Shown here: positions 8,340 to 17,817 of the stretch, one piece after another
Numbering within the stretch: the stretch's first letter is position 1
Layout: each line of letters opens with the position of its first letter
Origin: Candidatus Pantoea varia
GTDB lineage: Bacteria; Pseudomonadota; Gammaproteobacteria; Enterobacterales; Enterobacteriaceae
Length of the DNA: 64,000 bases
Assembly: GCF_900115075.1 (NCBI RefSeq)
Contig: NZ_FOVG01000001.1
Location: 1,674,001-1,738,000, forward strand
Direction of reading: 5' to 3'
Made by a program: the position numbers and the translations under genes
The notes under the pieces: model-generated
Told to the model about the DNA's origin: nothing
What the model saw: only the letters and a program-made list of their open reading frames with translations
Database searches by the model: none

Positions 8340-9486
8340 GGCGTCCCAGAATCAGACAGGTGTTATTCCCGCCAAAGGCGAAAGAGTTTGAGGCGATGAC
8401 CGGCCGTTGCAGCGCCTGCGGCTGTAACAGCATTCCGCAATCCGGCAGCGTCTCATCCTGCGCCGCCCTGGTGAAATCCTGCGCGGGCAGCGGCAAATTC
8501 TCTAGCAGGATTAGCGCGCTGAGTGCGGCTTCACATACGCCGGCCGCACCGAGCGTATGGCCAGTCAGATGTTTGGTCGAGCTGCATGGCACGGCATTGC
8601 CAAACAGACGCGCTATCACGGCCGCTTCCATCTGATCGTTCAGCGGCGTCGCTGTGCCGTGCAGATTGATATATCCGACCTGCTGCGGCAACCGATTCGC
8701 CTGCTGCAGCGCCATGCGCATCGCCCGTTCAGCGCCCTCACCCTGCGGATGCGGCGCGGACATGTGCCAGGCGTCAGAAGATTCGCCTGCGCCCAGTAGC
8801 GCCAGCGGCTGCGGTTCCCGCGTCAGCAGCATCAGCGCGGCCCCTTCACCAATCGAAATGCCGTCACGGTCGCGGCTGAACGGGGCGCAGCGACGCTCAG
8901 AGAGCGACTCCAGGCTGTCGAAGCCGTTAATCGGCATCCGGCTCAGCGAGTCCGCACCGCCCACCAGCGCGACATCCGCCAGCCCCGCCGCAATCAGCCG
9001 CTCGCCACTGATAATGGCGCGGGCGCTGGAGGAGCAGGCGGTGGAAATGGTATAGGCCGGGCCATCCAGTTGCAGATAGTGAGCCAGGAAACGTGACGGA
9101 TCGCCCAGTTCCTGCATCTGATAGTGATAATCGGGCTGGCTGCCGCGAATCTGCTGATCGCCCTCATCCACGCCCGAGGTGCTGGTGCCCAGCACAATTG
9201 CCACTCTGCCGGCACCATAGCGGGCGATCGCCGCATCGAGTGCCGGCCGGATCTGCGCCAGCGCGGCCAGCAGCAGCTGGTTGTTGCGGGTGTTGTGCGC
9301 GCTCAGGGCCGCAGGAATGGGTGGCAGCTCGCCTTCAACCCGGCCGAGCCAGCAGGCGCGGTCACCGCTCAGCCAGCCATGGCACAACTGCATGCCGGGT
9401 GCCTCACCCTTTTTCAGGCTGTCTGCGATCTGCTGACTGTCATTACCCAGGGCATTCAGCATGCCGATGGCAGAGATGTAAATCAT
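8326..9486 (-). CDS. apeO: ApeO, beta-ketoacyl-ACP synthase (catalytic partner of ApeC)
   Basis: 386-residue ketosynthase with an intact triad: ISTACSSSARA carrying the nucleophilic Cys, HGTATPLND, and KHLTGHTLGAAG, ending in NSFAFGGNN. In known aryl-polyene synthases ApeO pairs with the chain-length-factor-like ApeC and does the Claisen condensations with malonyl-ACP. It is the usual FabB/FabF length. The four-base overlap with apeN (ATGA type) shows it lies in the same transcript. Confidence 0.88.
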   Translation of the reverse strand: MIYISAIGMLNALGNDSQQIADSLKKGEAPGMQLCHGWLSGDRACWLGRVEGELPPIPAALSAHNTRNNQLLLAALAQIRPALDAAIARYGAGRVAIVLGTSTSGVDEGDQQIRGSQPDYHYQMQELGDPSRFLAHYLQLDGPAYTISTACSSSARAIISGERLIAAGLADVALVGGADSLSRMPINGFDSLESLSERRCAPFSRDRDGISIGEGAALMLLTREPQPLALLGAGESSDAWHMSAPHPQGEGAERAMRMALQQANRLPQQVGYINLHGTATPLNDQMEAAVIARLFGNAVPCSSTKHLTGHTLGAAGVCEAALSALILLENLPLPAQDFTRAAQDETLPDCGMLLQPQALQRPVIASNSFAFGGNNTCLILGRLDGH

Positions 9487-10055
9487 GAGGCGTCCAGATG
9501 TTGAATGCGGATCTGATAGCCAAAGGCATGCTGCTGAATGCTGATCGGCTGGCGCTGATGACCACGTTGCAGATAATCAATTTCGGTCACCAGCTGGTTA
9601 TCGGCATCGATCAGCCGTCGCTTTAACCCCTGATCCTGCAGCGTCCAGCCTGGCGGCAGCTGTTTTTGCCACACATCCAGCGGCCAGTAGCTCAGCATGA
9701 TGTCCGCCAGCACCTGACTGGCAGGTGGCATCTGCGGCAGCGGCATCAGCTGCTGGGTGTGAATACCGCTGGCATCGTAGCGCAGGCTGAACAGGCGAAT
9801 ACCCACTGAGGAGAGCCCGGCCAGATCGATCTGCTGTTCATCAGCGCTGAGCAGCACCAGCAGTGACTGACTCTGACCTTTAACCTGCCCGGTCAGCAAC
9901 TGCTGCTGCTGGAAGGCGGGACGGATGCCCGGTGGCGGCAGCGTCACTTTCACGCCCGGTTTAAGCCAGGCGGTGGGACGACTGCTATCGGGTGCAGGTC
10001 CGGCACAGGCGCTGAGCAGCAGAGCCGTCAGCAGAATAAAGGCGGCGCGGATCAT
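9483..10055 (-). CDS. apeN: ApeN, DUF3261-type outer-membrane lipoprotein
   Basis: 190-residue predicted lipoprotein: a signal peptide ending in the lipobox LLLSACAG with Cys at residue 17, then a beta-rich region of the DUF3261 kind. Proteins of this kind stand next to the MMPL exporter and LolA-like protein in aryl-polyene clusters and are thought to help place the finished lipid in the outer membrane. That role is inferred from context. It overlaps the MMPL gene by four bases. Confidence 0.78.
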   Translation of the reverse strand: MIRAAFILLTALLLSACAGPAPDSSRPTAWLKPGVKVTLPPPGIRPAFQQQQLLTGQVKGQSQSLLVLLSADEQQIDLAGLSSVGIRLFSLRYDASGIHTQQLMPLPQMPPASQVLADIMLSYWPLDVWQKQLPPGWTLQDQGLKRRLIDADNQLVTEIDYLQRGHQRQPISIQQHAFGYQIRIQHLDAS

Positions 10056-12376
10056 CGTTTACTCCTTGTTCGGGTAGGTCGCATCGCCAGCGGCGACAGC
10101 AGGAAAGCGCTGAAGATGCCGCTGCATAATACGGTGCCAAAACTGGCAATCGCGCTGGTGCTGCTGAATACCAGCATTCCCAGCGTCAGTAAGGTAGTGA
10201 TCATCGCCAGCGATACCGCCAGCAACGAGGTCAGCGGCGTACCCTGCGGGTTGCTGAAAAATAGCGTGTAGTTAATGCCAATGCCCAGCACCAGAATCAG
10301 CGCCAGCAGCGCAAACAGGTTGAGCGATGCCCCGATCCAGCCCAGCGTTGCCAGCGCCATCGCCAGCGACAGAACCGACGGCAGCACGCTGCGTAAGCCC
10401 GCCTTTAAGCCCAGCCGCAGCACAAAACTCAGGGTAATCAGCAGCAGCGCCAGCGCCAGTAATCCGCCGAGGAGGGTCCGCCAGAAGCTGAACAGCGAAT
10501 CGTAACTGGATTTGCGGTCAATCCAGCTGACGCCCGAATGCTGCTTCGCCAGCTCTGCGAGTGCGGCGCTGTTTTTGACGCCGCTGGTGGGGATCAGAAC
10601 GCCGCTCTGCCCGTCCGGCAGCGTCAGCCACAGCAGACGCCAGCCTTCACTCAGCGGACTCGCCAGCCAGGCATCCGGCGTCACCGGCATCGGGGTCAGG
10701 TCCGGCGCGGCAAGCGCAATCCCCGCCTGCTGCAGGCGGGCTGTAATTGTCGGCGCAGCCTGCTTCAGCAACTGCAGATCCTGCTGTTGCTGCGCCAGCG
10801 ACTGCAGAGGCAGCAGACGATAGCGCTGCAACCAGCCTTCCTGCTGCGCCTGGTGCAGGTCCGGTGCAAGTTTTTCCAGCCTCTGCAGCGTCTGCTGAGC
10901 GTCATCGCCCCAGACCACAAACCAGGTCTGATCAGCACGCTGACCGGTCAGGGTCGCGAGCTGGCGATCCTGCGCCATCAGTTGCGCAGGCGCACTTTGC
11001 AGATGCGCGATGTCATCATCCACTTTCAGTTGGGCGATTCCGGTCAGGGCGAAGATCGCCATCGCCACGGGTAATCCGAACCGCAGCCCGCGCTGACGAC
11101 GCCAGGCAGCAAGCCACTGCGCCAGTGGCACCATCAGCGGCACCGGGCGCACCGGTAATCCGCGTACCAGCCACGGATAAAGCAGAATGACCGTCAGGCA
11201 GGAGGCGGTTAAGCCGCTGGCGGCAAACACCGCCAGCTGACGCAGCCCCGGAAATGGCGCCAGCAGCATCAGCAGCCAGGCGATAGCGGTGGTTGCGAGC
11301 GCCAGCAGCAGCGTGCCACGGACTTTACGCAGGCTCTGCCACGGCGTCTGCTGATCGCCGTGAACCATCCGCTCGGTAAGGTAATAGAGCGTGTAATCCG
11401 CCGAGATGCCGACAATACTCAGGCTCATCACCAGCGTCATAAGATGCAGCGCGCCGAAGCAAAGCAGCGACATCACCGTGCCCGCCATCGCGCCGATCGC
11501 CACAGAGGTGACGGTCAGCAACAGCGGACGCAGTGAGCGGAAGACCAGCAGCACCAGCAGGAGGACGCCACCCAGCGTCACACTGCCCAGTGTTTTGACA
11601 TCATGTTGCGCACGCTGGCTGGCGTTGTCGCTGAACAGCACCGTGCCCCGCGTCAGCAGTTTCGCCTGCGGCCAGCGGTTTTTAAGCTGCTGTTCCAGCG
11701 CGCTGAGTCGCGTCACCAGCGCATGACTTTGCTGCATACTGAAGGCGTTGTTCGCCAGTTCGCCATGCAGAAAATACCACTGCTGGCCCTGCTCGTCTTT
11801 TACGGTCAGCCAGCCATCATGCAGCGTCATGCGCCCGGCGTTCTGGGCCAGCGCCAGCTGTGAACCGCGCACCAGCATCAAAGGATCGCCCTGTAACTCT
11901 TTGCTGCTGACGCCCGAGAAGGCTGAAAAGAGCTGCGCCAGCAGCCAGTCCGCCTGCGCCTCGCCACCGTTCTGCAAGCGGCTGCGCGTTGCCTCATCAA
12001 TCAGACCGTTACGATGTTGCCAGGCAAAGCGGCCCCACTGCTGCTGCTGTTGCGCATCAAGCTCGCCCTGCACCTGTTTCAGGTCTGGCAGCGCACGCAG
12101 CTGTGCCAGCCACCAGGCTGCGACCTGGGGATCGTCCTGCTCACCGGGTGAAACCAGCCACACCATCTGGCGATCCAGTCGCTGCATAAAGCCCTGCTGC
12201 AGCGCAGGTGGCGCCGCGCCCAGATTCTGCTGCGGCAGCAGGGCCAGCACGCTGCTGTTAAGCTGGCTGCGCGGCAGCAGAAAGGCGAGCGCTGCCGCCA
12301 GCAACAGACAGAGGGCCAGCCACAGAATGGCCAGCAGCCGATCGTTACGGCCCGGCAAAACGCGCCTGCTCCTCAT
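10052..12376 (-). CDS. apeM: ApeM, MMPL/RND-family lipid exporter
   Basis: 774-residue membrane protein with the duplicated RND/MMPL plan: a first membrane helix near residue 20, a large periplasmic loop, five to six close-set helices (about 260-415), a second periplasmic loop, and a final set of helices (about 630-765). It likely moves the aryl-polyene lipid out of the inner membrane. The start at 12376 lies 32 bases inside the apeL reading frame; a later start would lose the basic N-terminal segment ahead of helix 1. It is part of the continuous minus-strand operon. Confidence 0.85.
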   Translation of the reverse strand: MRSRRVLPGRNDRLLAILWLALCLLLAAALAFLLPRSQLNSSVLALLPQQNLGAAPPALQQGFMQRLDRQMVWLVSPGEQDDPQVAAWWLAQLRALPDLKQVQGELDAQQQQQWGRFAWQHRNGLIDEATRSRLQNGGEAQADWLLAQLFSAFSGVSSKELQGDPLMLVRGSQLALAQNAGRMTLHDGWLTVKDEQGQQWYFLHGELANNAFSMQQSHALVTRLSALEQQLKNRWPQAKLLTRGTVLFSDNASQRAQHDVKTLGSVTLGGVLLLVLLVFRSLRPLLLTVTSVAIGAMAGTVMSLLCFGALHLMTLVMSLSIVGISADYTLYYLTERMVHGDQQTPWQSLRKVRGTLLLALATTAIAWLLMLLAPFPGLRQLAVFAASGLTASCLTVILLYPWLVRGLPVRPVPLMVPLAQWLAAWRRQRGLRFGLPVAMAIFALTGIAQLKVDDDIAHLQSAPAQLMAQDRQLATLTGQRADQTWFVVWGDDAQQTLQRLEKLAPDLHQAQQEGWLQRYRLLPLQSLAQQQQDLQLLKQAAPTITARLQQAGIALAAPDLTPMPVTPDAWLASPLSEGWRLLWLTLPDGQSGVLIPTSGVKNSAALAELAKQHSGVSWIDRKSSYDSLFSFWRTLLGGLLALALLLITLSFVLRLGLKAGLRSVLPSVLSLAMALATLGWIGASLNLFALLALILVLGIGINYTLFFSNPQGTPLTSLLAVSLAMITTLLTLGMLVFSSTSAIASFGTVLCSGIFSAFLLSPLAMRPTRTRSKR

Positions 12377-12953
12377 CGCTTAACTGCGGCGGTTCAGTAC
12401 GGGTGTTGCTGAGCTGAATCTGGGTTTTATCACCCTGCTTATCGTCCAGGTTGATGCTATCCAGAAAGGCACTGCCCGCCAGCGAGATACGGTTGAAAAT
12501 TTTGTTGAGCGGCGCGGCTTTGGGCGTCAGATCCAGCGTCCAGGCTCCGTTGCCGCGATCGCTGAAAGCCACGCTGAAGTTTTCGTTCAATACCTTCTGA
12601 TCGGCCTGGAACAGCGCCCGCAACAAGTGATTGAACTGGAACATCTGCGGATTGCTGTCAGCGGTGATCACCTGTGGCTTCTGGCCGCTGAGGCTCTGTA
12701 CCATGCGCTTATCATCCAGCAATAGCGTCATCACAAACGGCGTCTGCTGATGCCACCATAACCCCTGCTCGCGGGCGATCAGCATCTGTCCGTGCGACAC
12801 CAGCGGCTGACGCATACCTGAAATGGTGCGCGTCTGGGTGAAGTCTGCCCGGATCACCGGCTGGCTGGCAAAACGCTGCTGCAGCTGATCCAGGGTGACC
12901 GCGCTGGCGGCACTGGCCCACAGCAGCAGGCCGGTAAGCACTATTTTCAGCAT
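12345..12953 (-). CDS. apeL: ApeL, LolA-like periplasmic lipid carrier
   Basis: 202-residue exported protein: signal peptide MLKIVLTGLLLWASAASA, then a LolA-like fold beginning VTLDQLQQRFASQPVIRADFTQTR. LolA carries lipoproteins through the periplasm; this paralogue in aryl-polyene clusters is thought to carry the polyene lipid. The ATG at 12953 was chosen because it starts the signal peptide; it overlaps the apeK end by seven bases. A read-through from further upstream gives a non-signal N-terminus. Confidence 0.83.
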   Translation of the reverse strand: MLKIVLTGLLLWASAASAVTLDQLQQRFASQPVIRADFTQTRTISGMRQPLVSHGQMLIAREQGLWWHQQTPFVMTLLLDDKRMVQSLSGQKPQVITADSNPQMFQFNHLLRALFQADQKVLNENFSVAFSDRGNGAWTLDLTPKAAPLNKIFNRISLAGSAFLDSINLDDKQGDKTQIQLSNTRTEPPQLSDEEQARFAGP

Positions 12954-13360
12954 CCTTTCACTCCTAAACGTTCCAGTAAAATGTCGGGCGAAACAAAGCA
13001 CAGGGCCTGACTTTCCTGCTCCACGGCCACCTGCAGCGTATGCGCTTTAGTGGTGATCTGACCGGCAGCGTTTCGCACTTCATAGTCGATGCGCAGGCGG
13101 TTCTCATATTCAGTAATCCTGGCGCTGACGCGGATCGTCTCTTCGCAGCGCAGTGGCTGGCGGTATTTGACCCGCGTATCGACCACCGGCCAGACGTAGC
13201 CGCTGGCGGCCATCTCGGCATAACTGTAGTTAATGCTGCGCAGCAGGGCTTCACGCGCCACTTCAAAAAAGCGGAAATAGTTACCGTGCCAGACCACGCC
13301 CATCGGGTCGCAGTCGTGGAATGAGACGGTCAGCACGACTTCAGCATGATGTTCAGTCAT
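12947..13360 (-). CDS. apeK: ApeK, hotdog thioesterase (YbgC/4HBT type)
   Basis: 137-residue acyl thioesterase of the 4-hydroxybenzoyl-CoA thioesterase family. The family motif is clear: SFHDCDPMGVVWHGNYFRFFE, with the catalytic Asp before PMGVVWHGNY. In the reconstituted Xenorhabdus pathway ApeK binds the two ACPs and hydrolyses or edits acyl-ACP. The ATG at 13360 overlaps the apeJ stop by eight bases; the open frame upstream of it has no family similarity. Confidence 0.86.
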   Translation of the reverse strand: MTEHHAEVVLTVSFHDCDPMGVVWHGNYFRFFEVAREALLRSINYSYAEMAASGYVWPVVDTRVKYRQPLRCEETIRVSARITEYENRLRIDYEVRNAAGQITTKAHTLQVAVEQESQALCFVSPDILLERLGVKGC

Positions 13361-15062
13361 GGTCAGACTCCTTTTGGTGCGCCTGTTGATCAGGCAGCGT
13401 CCAGAAATCGAAAAAGTTGAACCAGTCAAGCGGAGCCAGCAGCGCGTAATGGGCCAGCCGTTCCGCGTAGCGATCGACCGCCTGTTGCAGCGCCTGCTGA
13501 CGTTGCGCCCGTGGCAGCAACAGCGGATCGGCAAACGGCTCACAGTGGATATGCAGTTTACCCTGTTGCTGCAGCGCGAACATCAGCAGCACCGGACAGC
13601 GTAACGCAGCCGCCAGCACAAACGGCCCCTGCGGAAACGGTGCGGGCCGCCCCAGAAAATCGCTCCAGATTACCCGACGCTCACCGCCGCGCTGCGGATT
13701 CACCGCGGTGCGATCCCCGACAATCGCCACCCATTCACCCGCTTCCAGCTTCTGTTGCAGCAGGATCGCCGTTTCCGGCCCGATTTCACTCACCGGCATC
13801 AGATTCACCCCCGCCTGCGGAGCGATGGTTTCCAGTACTGCCCGAAAACGTCGGGCGTTGTCGGTAAACACCAGCGCATTAATCACCAGTCCGCTGACCT
13901 GCTGCGCCATTGCACGACAGGCTTCGATGTCGCCAAGATGGGAAGCAAGGATCAGCTTGCCCTGGGTTGCAGGGGCGCGGATCACCGCTTCCGCACCTGG
14001 CGCAAAATCGATATCCCGCCCCCAGCGCAGATCGCCGCGCCAGCTGGCGACTTTATCCAGCATCGCCCCGGCGAAACGCAGGAAATGGCGATAGCTGTTA
14101 AGCCGGGGCGGTAACGCAACCTGCCGCTGCTGTGCGGCGGCGGTGACCTGTGCCAGCCATTGCCGGGAAGCGTTTCGCGCGCGCTGACCGCTCAGCCAGT
14201 AGACAGCCACCACCGGCCAGAGCAGCAGCGTAAAAGGCAGCCGCCCGCCGTAGCGATAGACCGCCAGCATAAAGCGTAATCCCCACTGTCCTCGCCGTTC
14301 TGTTTCCACCGACCAGTGCGCTGGCGCTTTACGCATCGCCAGCAGACGCGGGATGCGCGGCAGCATGCCAAAGAACAGCCGGGTATGCATCCAGGAGATG
14401 CGCAGGTTGTCATAGAGCGCATCGAAGTGCGACAGGCCGCTGGCCGGATAGATGACGCGGGTCGGGATAAAGCGACTGCGCGTCCCTTGCCAGTAGAGCC
14501 GCACCATGATTTCGGTGTCGAAATCCATGCGCTGACCGATAGCCCGGCGATCGCATAGTGCCAGCGTCGCAGCCAGCGGATAAACGCGGAAGCCACACAT
14601 GCTGTCGCGGATCGACAGCGACAGCGTTTCGATCCAGACCCAGAAGTGGGTGATGTAGCGACCATAAAGACGTGATTTGGGGATCGAGTCGTCATAGCGC
14701 GGTTGGCCGGAGATCAGCGCATCGGGATAGCGCTCAGCTTCCGCCAGCATCAGCGGCAGATCCTCCGCCTGATGCTGGCCGTCCGCGTCGAGCTGCACCG
14801 CATGGGTAAAGCCACGTGCCGCAGCGGCCCGCAAACCGTGGATCACCGCAGCACCTTTGCCCTGATTGCTGTCGAGCCGCAGCAGGCTGAGCTGCGGGGC
14901 GTTCAACGTCGCCAGCTGAAGCTGAGTCGCCGCATCACTGCCGTCATCCACCACGATCACCGGCAGGTTAAAGGGGGCAAGCCGCGCCAGCACCGACGCC
15001 ATCATCGCGCCGTGGTTGTAGCAGGGGATCACCACGCAGGGTGAAAACGCGGCGCTTAACAC
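13353..15062 (-). CDS. apeJ: ApeJ, fused family-2 glycosyltransferase and LpxL-like acyltransferase
   Basis: 569-residue two-domain protein. Residues about 8-230 are a GT-A glycosyltransferase (VVIPCYNHG, VVVDDGSD, LDADGQH). After a helical linker with basic and hydrophobic segments, residues about 300-550 form a lysophospholipid acyltransferase of the LpxL/HtrB kind, with SHLGDIEAC as the His-x4-Asp/Glu motif. It probably builds the glycolipid anchor to which the polyene is attached. The four-gene order ApeG-H-I-J around it is typical for the cluster. Confidence 0.87.
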   Translation of the reverse strand: MLSAAFSPCVVIPCYNHGAMMASVLARLAPFNLPVIVVDDGSDAATQLQLATLNAPQLSLLRLDSNQGKGAAVIHGLRAAAARGFTHAVQLDADGQHQAEDLPLMLAEAERYPDALISGQPRYDDSIPKSRLYGRYITHFWVWIETLSLSIRDSMCGFRVYPLAATLALCDRRAIGQRMDFDTEIMVRLYWQGTRSRFIPTRVIYPASGLSHFDALYDNLRISWMHTRLFFGMLPRIPRLLAMRKAPAHWSVETERRGQWGLRFMLAVYRYGGRLPFTLLLWPVVAVYWLSGQRARNASRQWLAQVTAAAQQRQVALPPRLNSYRHFLRFAGAMLDKVASWRGDLRWGRDIDFAPGAEAVIRAPATQGKLILASHLGDIEACRAMAQQVSGLVINALVFTDNARRFRAVLETIAPQAGVNLMPVSEIGPETAILLQQKLEAGEWVAIVGDRTAVNPQRGGERRVIWSDFLGRPAPFPQGPFVLAAALRCPVLLMFALQQQGKLHIHCEPFADPLLLPRAQRQQALQQAVDRYAERLAHYALLAPLDWFNFFDFWTLPDQQAHQKESDHD

Positions 15063-15403
15063 AGCGCGATCTTCCCGCTGCTGGCACTCTGCTCACCATC
15101 GTCACTCAGCAGGCTGTAACGGAAACTCAGGCGCGATTTTTCAGCGTCCCAGTCAAGACGCAGTTGTAATAGCGAGTCGGGTAACACCGGCTGCTGAAAT
15201 TTGATGTTTTCAATGGCGGCAAACTGTTTGCCGGGCGCAAGCAGTGATATCCCGTAGTGCATCACCCAGTCGAGTTGCGCCACACCGGGCAGAATCGGCA
15301 GCGCCGGAAAGTGGCCCTGGAACCAGAACAGTCCGGCCTCAACCTGCAGGGTCAGCGTCACGCTGTCAGCCTGCCGTACCCGACTGCGTTCAATCGGCAA
15401 CAT
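15056..15403 (-). CDS. apeI: ApeI, small hotdog dehydratase subunit
   Basis: 115-residue hotdog-fold protein with the FabZ-type motif GHFPALPILPGVAQLDW, in which His is the catalytic base. The acid in FabZ is a Glu further along the helix; here the helix reads VAQLDWVM, so Asp may replace it. ApeI works as a heterocomplex with ApeP in studied systems. It overlaps apeH by 14 bases and apeJ by seven. Confidence 0.86.
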   Translation of the reverse strand: MLPIERSRVRQADSVTLTLQVEAGLFWFQGHFPALPILPGVAQLDWVMHYGISLLAPGKQFAAIENIKFQQPVLPDSLLQLRLDWDAEKSRLSFRYSLLSDDGEQSASSGKIALC

Positions 15404-16709
15404 GAAAAAGTTCCTCTATTTGCGGCCAGGCGCGTTTACTTTGGGGGGTGACCGGAATGGTGGCGACAATCCGCCAGTAGCGCGGCATCGCCAGCGGTTC
15501 GAGCCAGCACTGCAGCTGACGTTTCCACTGCTGCCTGCGCTGATGCAGAGCCGCCTCATCCAGCGTGCTGTTCAGCGTCAGCACGACGCCAATCGCCTGA
15601 CGCTCATGACGCGTAATCACCAGCGCCACAGCATCCTCGATTTCTGGCAGATCGGTCAGACGGCGCTCGATCTCGCTTAATGAGATACGCTTATCACCGA
15701 TCTTTACGATGCGGTCGTGACGTCCTGCCAGCTGAAATCCGCCGTCCGGCTGCATATTCAGCCGGTCGTCGAGTGGCAGACCGTTGTCACCGGCAATCAG
15801 CGGTGACCAGACCTGCCAGCGTTCGGGCGTCACCTGCTCCAGCCTGACCTGCGGAAAGCTGCGCCACGGCGCGTCGGCCCTATCACACTGACGCCAGGCC
15901 AGAATGCCGGTTTCGGTGCTGCCATAGATTTCACTCACCTGACAGCCAAAGCGTTGCCAGACCTGTTCCGCATCCGACCCACGCAGCGCACCACCGGCAG
16001 AGACAATCAGTTCACAGGCGGGGGCGACAAGCGTGCTGTCCAGCCGCGATAAAAAGGCCGGGCTGCTGATAAAAGCATAGCGACAGTCGCGCGGAAGCTG
16101 GGCCAGCTGTTCGCCGTAAAACAGCGGCAGGGCGGAGAACGGCAGCCTGAGCGTCATCGGCAGGAAAAGTCGGAACGATAAACCGTAGAGATGCTGATGG
16201 CTGACCGAGGCAATGACCCGGCAGCCCCACAACTGTTCGCCCCACAGGGCGCTGAGCCAGCGGCTCTCCTGTTCCATCACCGCCAGCGGCTTCACCACCT
16301 GACGCGGCGCGCCGGTGGAGCCCGAGGTAAAGAGCACCAGCGCTGACGACACCGGCAGCGGCGGCAACTGACCCGGCGCTTCTGCGTCGTCGCACATCAG
16401 CAGCGGCAGGCTGACCACCAGCGGCATGTCGCACAGCACCCCATCCAGTTGCTCCTGCATCTCATCCAGCAGGGCAGCGCGGCTGTGACCCGGCATCACC
16501 GGCGTTTTACCGGCATACCAGCATGCCAGTAGCGCCACACAGAAACGGTAGCTGTCATCAAAACAGAGCGCCCAGCGAGTGCCCGGCTGCGCCGCTAAGC
16601 GCTGACTGAGCGCCAGCACCTGACGATGCATCGCGCTGAGCATCAGCGGTTGATCGCCTCGCCAGGCGACCTCGCGGTCGTCTCCCGTCAGCCAGTCGGC
16701 CACCCTCAT
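15390..16709 (-). CDS. apeH: ApeH, aryl acyl-ACP synthetase (AMP-forming)
   Basis: 439-residue member of the ANL adenylating superfamily that activates the aromatic starter acid (4-hydroxybenzoate-type in studied clusters) and loads it on an ACP. Motifs: the P-loop VLFTSGSTGAPRQVVKP, the IYGSTETG block, and GRHDRIVKIGDKRISLSEIE near the hinge to the C-terminal domain. The start was set at the ATG of MRVADW (16709), which overlaps the apeG stop as ATGA. Confidence 0.88.
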   Translation of the reverse strand: MRVADWLTGDDREVAWRGDQPLMLSAMHRQVLALSQRLAAQPGTRWALCFDDSYRFCVALLACWYAGKTPVMPGHSRAALLDEMQEQLDGVLCDMPLVVSLPLLMCDDAEAPGQLPPLPVSSALVLFTSGSTGAPRQVVKPLAVMEQESRWLSALWGEQLWGCRVIASVSHQHLYGLSFRLFLPMTLRLPFSALPLFYGEQLAQLPRDCRYAFISSPAFLSRLDSTLVAPACELIVSAGGALRGSDAEQVWQRFGCQVSEIYGSTETGILAWRQCDRADAPWRSFPQVRLEQVTPERWQVWSPLIAGDNGLPLDDRLNMQPDGGFQLAGRHDRIVKIGDKRISLSEIERRLTDLPEIEDAVALVITRHERQAIGVVLTLNSTLDEAALHQRRQQWKRQLQCWLEPLAMPRYWRIVATIPVTPQSKRAWPQIEELFHVAD

Positions 16710-17269
16710 GCTTTTCGCCTCACGCGCTGCCGCACCAGCCATTCAGCGCCCATCAGCACACCGATTAACAGGTAGCTGATGCCGCCGTTCCACAGCGTCC
16801 AGAGCCGCAAATCGCCATGCAGACAGGTATAAAGCGCCATGCTGCCGTTGCCGATAAAAAACAGGCACCAGATTTGGGTAACGCGGCGGGTGTAAGGCAC
16901 TGCTGCGGCAGGCAGTTCCGGCTCACGCAGCCGGGCAATACGCTCCACCAGCGGCATCGCGCTCCAGAGTGAAGCACCAAACACCAGCAGCATCGCCAGA
17001 TTGACCGCCACCGGATACCAGAGCAGCAGATGCTGAGCGCGTAACAGCTGGCTGCTGATACAGAGCAGCGCGCCAGCCAGCGCCAGCCAGCCCATGACCG
17101 CACCCATCGCGTTTTGCTGACGACGCAGTTGCAGCCAGCGCAGGCCAAACAGTAGCGCCAGCAGCCAGAAGAGTCCCTGCCAGCGTGGCTGGGTCAGAGC
17201 CAGCCAGACCAGCAGGGGCCAGGCCAGCAGCGTAAGCAGATTGAGCAGACGAAGAGTAGCAGCAGGCAC
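16706..17269 (-). CDS. apeG: ApeG, inner-membrane protein of the ape cluster
   Basis: 187-residue membrane protein with about six short hydrophobic segments rich in Leu and Trp and a basic C-terminus (VRQRVRRKA). It matches the COG4648-type membrane protein that lies between the second ACP and the ApeH ligase in aryl-polyene clusters. No catalytic motif can be seen and its role is unknown; the mention of a link to ApeH is from gene order only. The apeH ATG overlaps its stop. Confidence 0.75.
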   Translation of the reverse strand: MPAATLRLLNLLTLLAWPLLVWLALTQPRWQGLFWLLALLFGLRWLQLRRQQNAMGAVMGWLALAGALLCISSQLLRAQHLLLWYPVAVNLAMLLVFGASLWSAMPLVERIARLREPELPAAAVPYTRRVTQIWCLFFIGNGSMALYTCLHGDLRLWTLWNGGISYLLIGVLMGAEWLVRQRVRRKA

Positions 17270-17275
17270 GACGGA

Positions 17276-17530
17276 TCAGACGTCTTCGCGCATCAGTTGT
17301 TCTACGGCATCCACCACATCCTGCACGGTGCGCACCGCGCGGAAGGTTTCCGGCTTGATTTTACGGCCGGTACGCTTTTGCAGGTGAACCACCATGTCGA
17401 CGGCATCAATGCTGTCGAGTTCGAGATCTTCGTACAGACGTGCCTCGGGATGGATATCCTCAGGTGCAATTTCAAACAGGCTGGTGAGCAGCGAAGCCAC
17501 TTCCTGATAAATCTCTTCTTTGTTCATCAT
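17276..17530 (-). CDS. apeF: ApeF, acyl carrier protein
   Basis: 84-residue acidic ACP. The phosphopantetheine site is DLELDSIDAVD, with the Ser of DSID. The tandem ATG codons at 17530 and 17527 follow GGAGAC at the normal distance, so the start is sure to within one codon. It is the second of two adjacent ACPs; aryl-polyene systems use two, one for the starter and one for the growing chain. Confidence 0.9.
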   Translation of the reverse strand: MMNKEEIYQEVASLLTSLFEIAPEDIHPEARLYEDLELDSIDAVDMVVHLQKRTGRKIKPETFRAVRTVQDVVDAVEQLMREDV

Positions 17531-17546
17531 AAGATTGTCTCCGCTT

Positions 17547-17804
17547 TCAGCTGCGCTGTTGGTTGACGAACGCGGCCAGCGTCGCAACAGAGAAGAAATG
17601 GGCACGCAGGGTTTCACTCTCCGCAGAGAGTGCCACGCCGTAGCGATTTTTCACTGCCAGACCCAGCTCCAGTGCATCAATTGAGTCCAGCCCCAGACCA
17701 TCGCCAAACAGCGCAGCGTCGGTCTCTATATCAGTGGGGCTGAGATCTTCAAGGTTCAGCGTGTCGATAATCATCTGTTTGATATCGTTAATTAATGAAT
17801 CCAT
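17547..17804 (-). CDS. apeE: ApeE, acyl carrier protein
   Basis: 85-residue ACP with the phosphopantetheine motif GLGLDSIDALEL; the Ser carries the prosthetic group after transfer by a host phosphopantetheinyl transferase. It stands 16 bases upstream of apeF and 13 bases downstream of apeD on the same transcript. The sequence is only modestly like ApeF, in keeping with different roles for the two carriers. Confidence 0.9.
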   Translation of the reverse strand: MDSLINDIKQMIIDTLNLEDLSPTDIETDAALFGDGLGLDSIDALELGLAVKNRYGVALSAESETLRAHFFSVATLAAFVNQQRS

Positions 17805-17817
17805 ACCGGTTTTCGTC

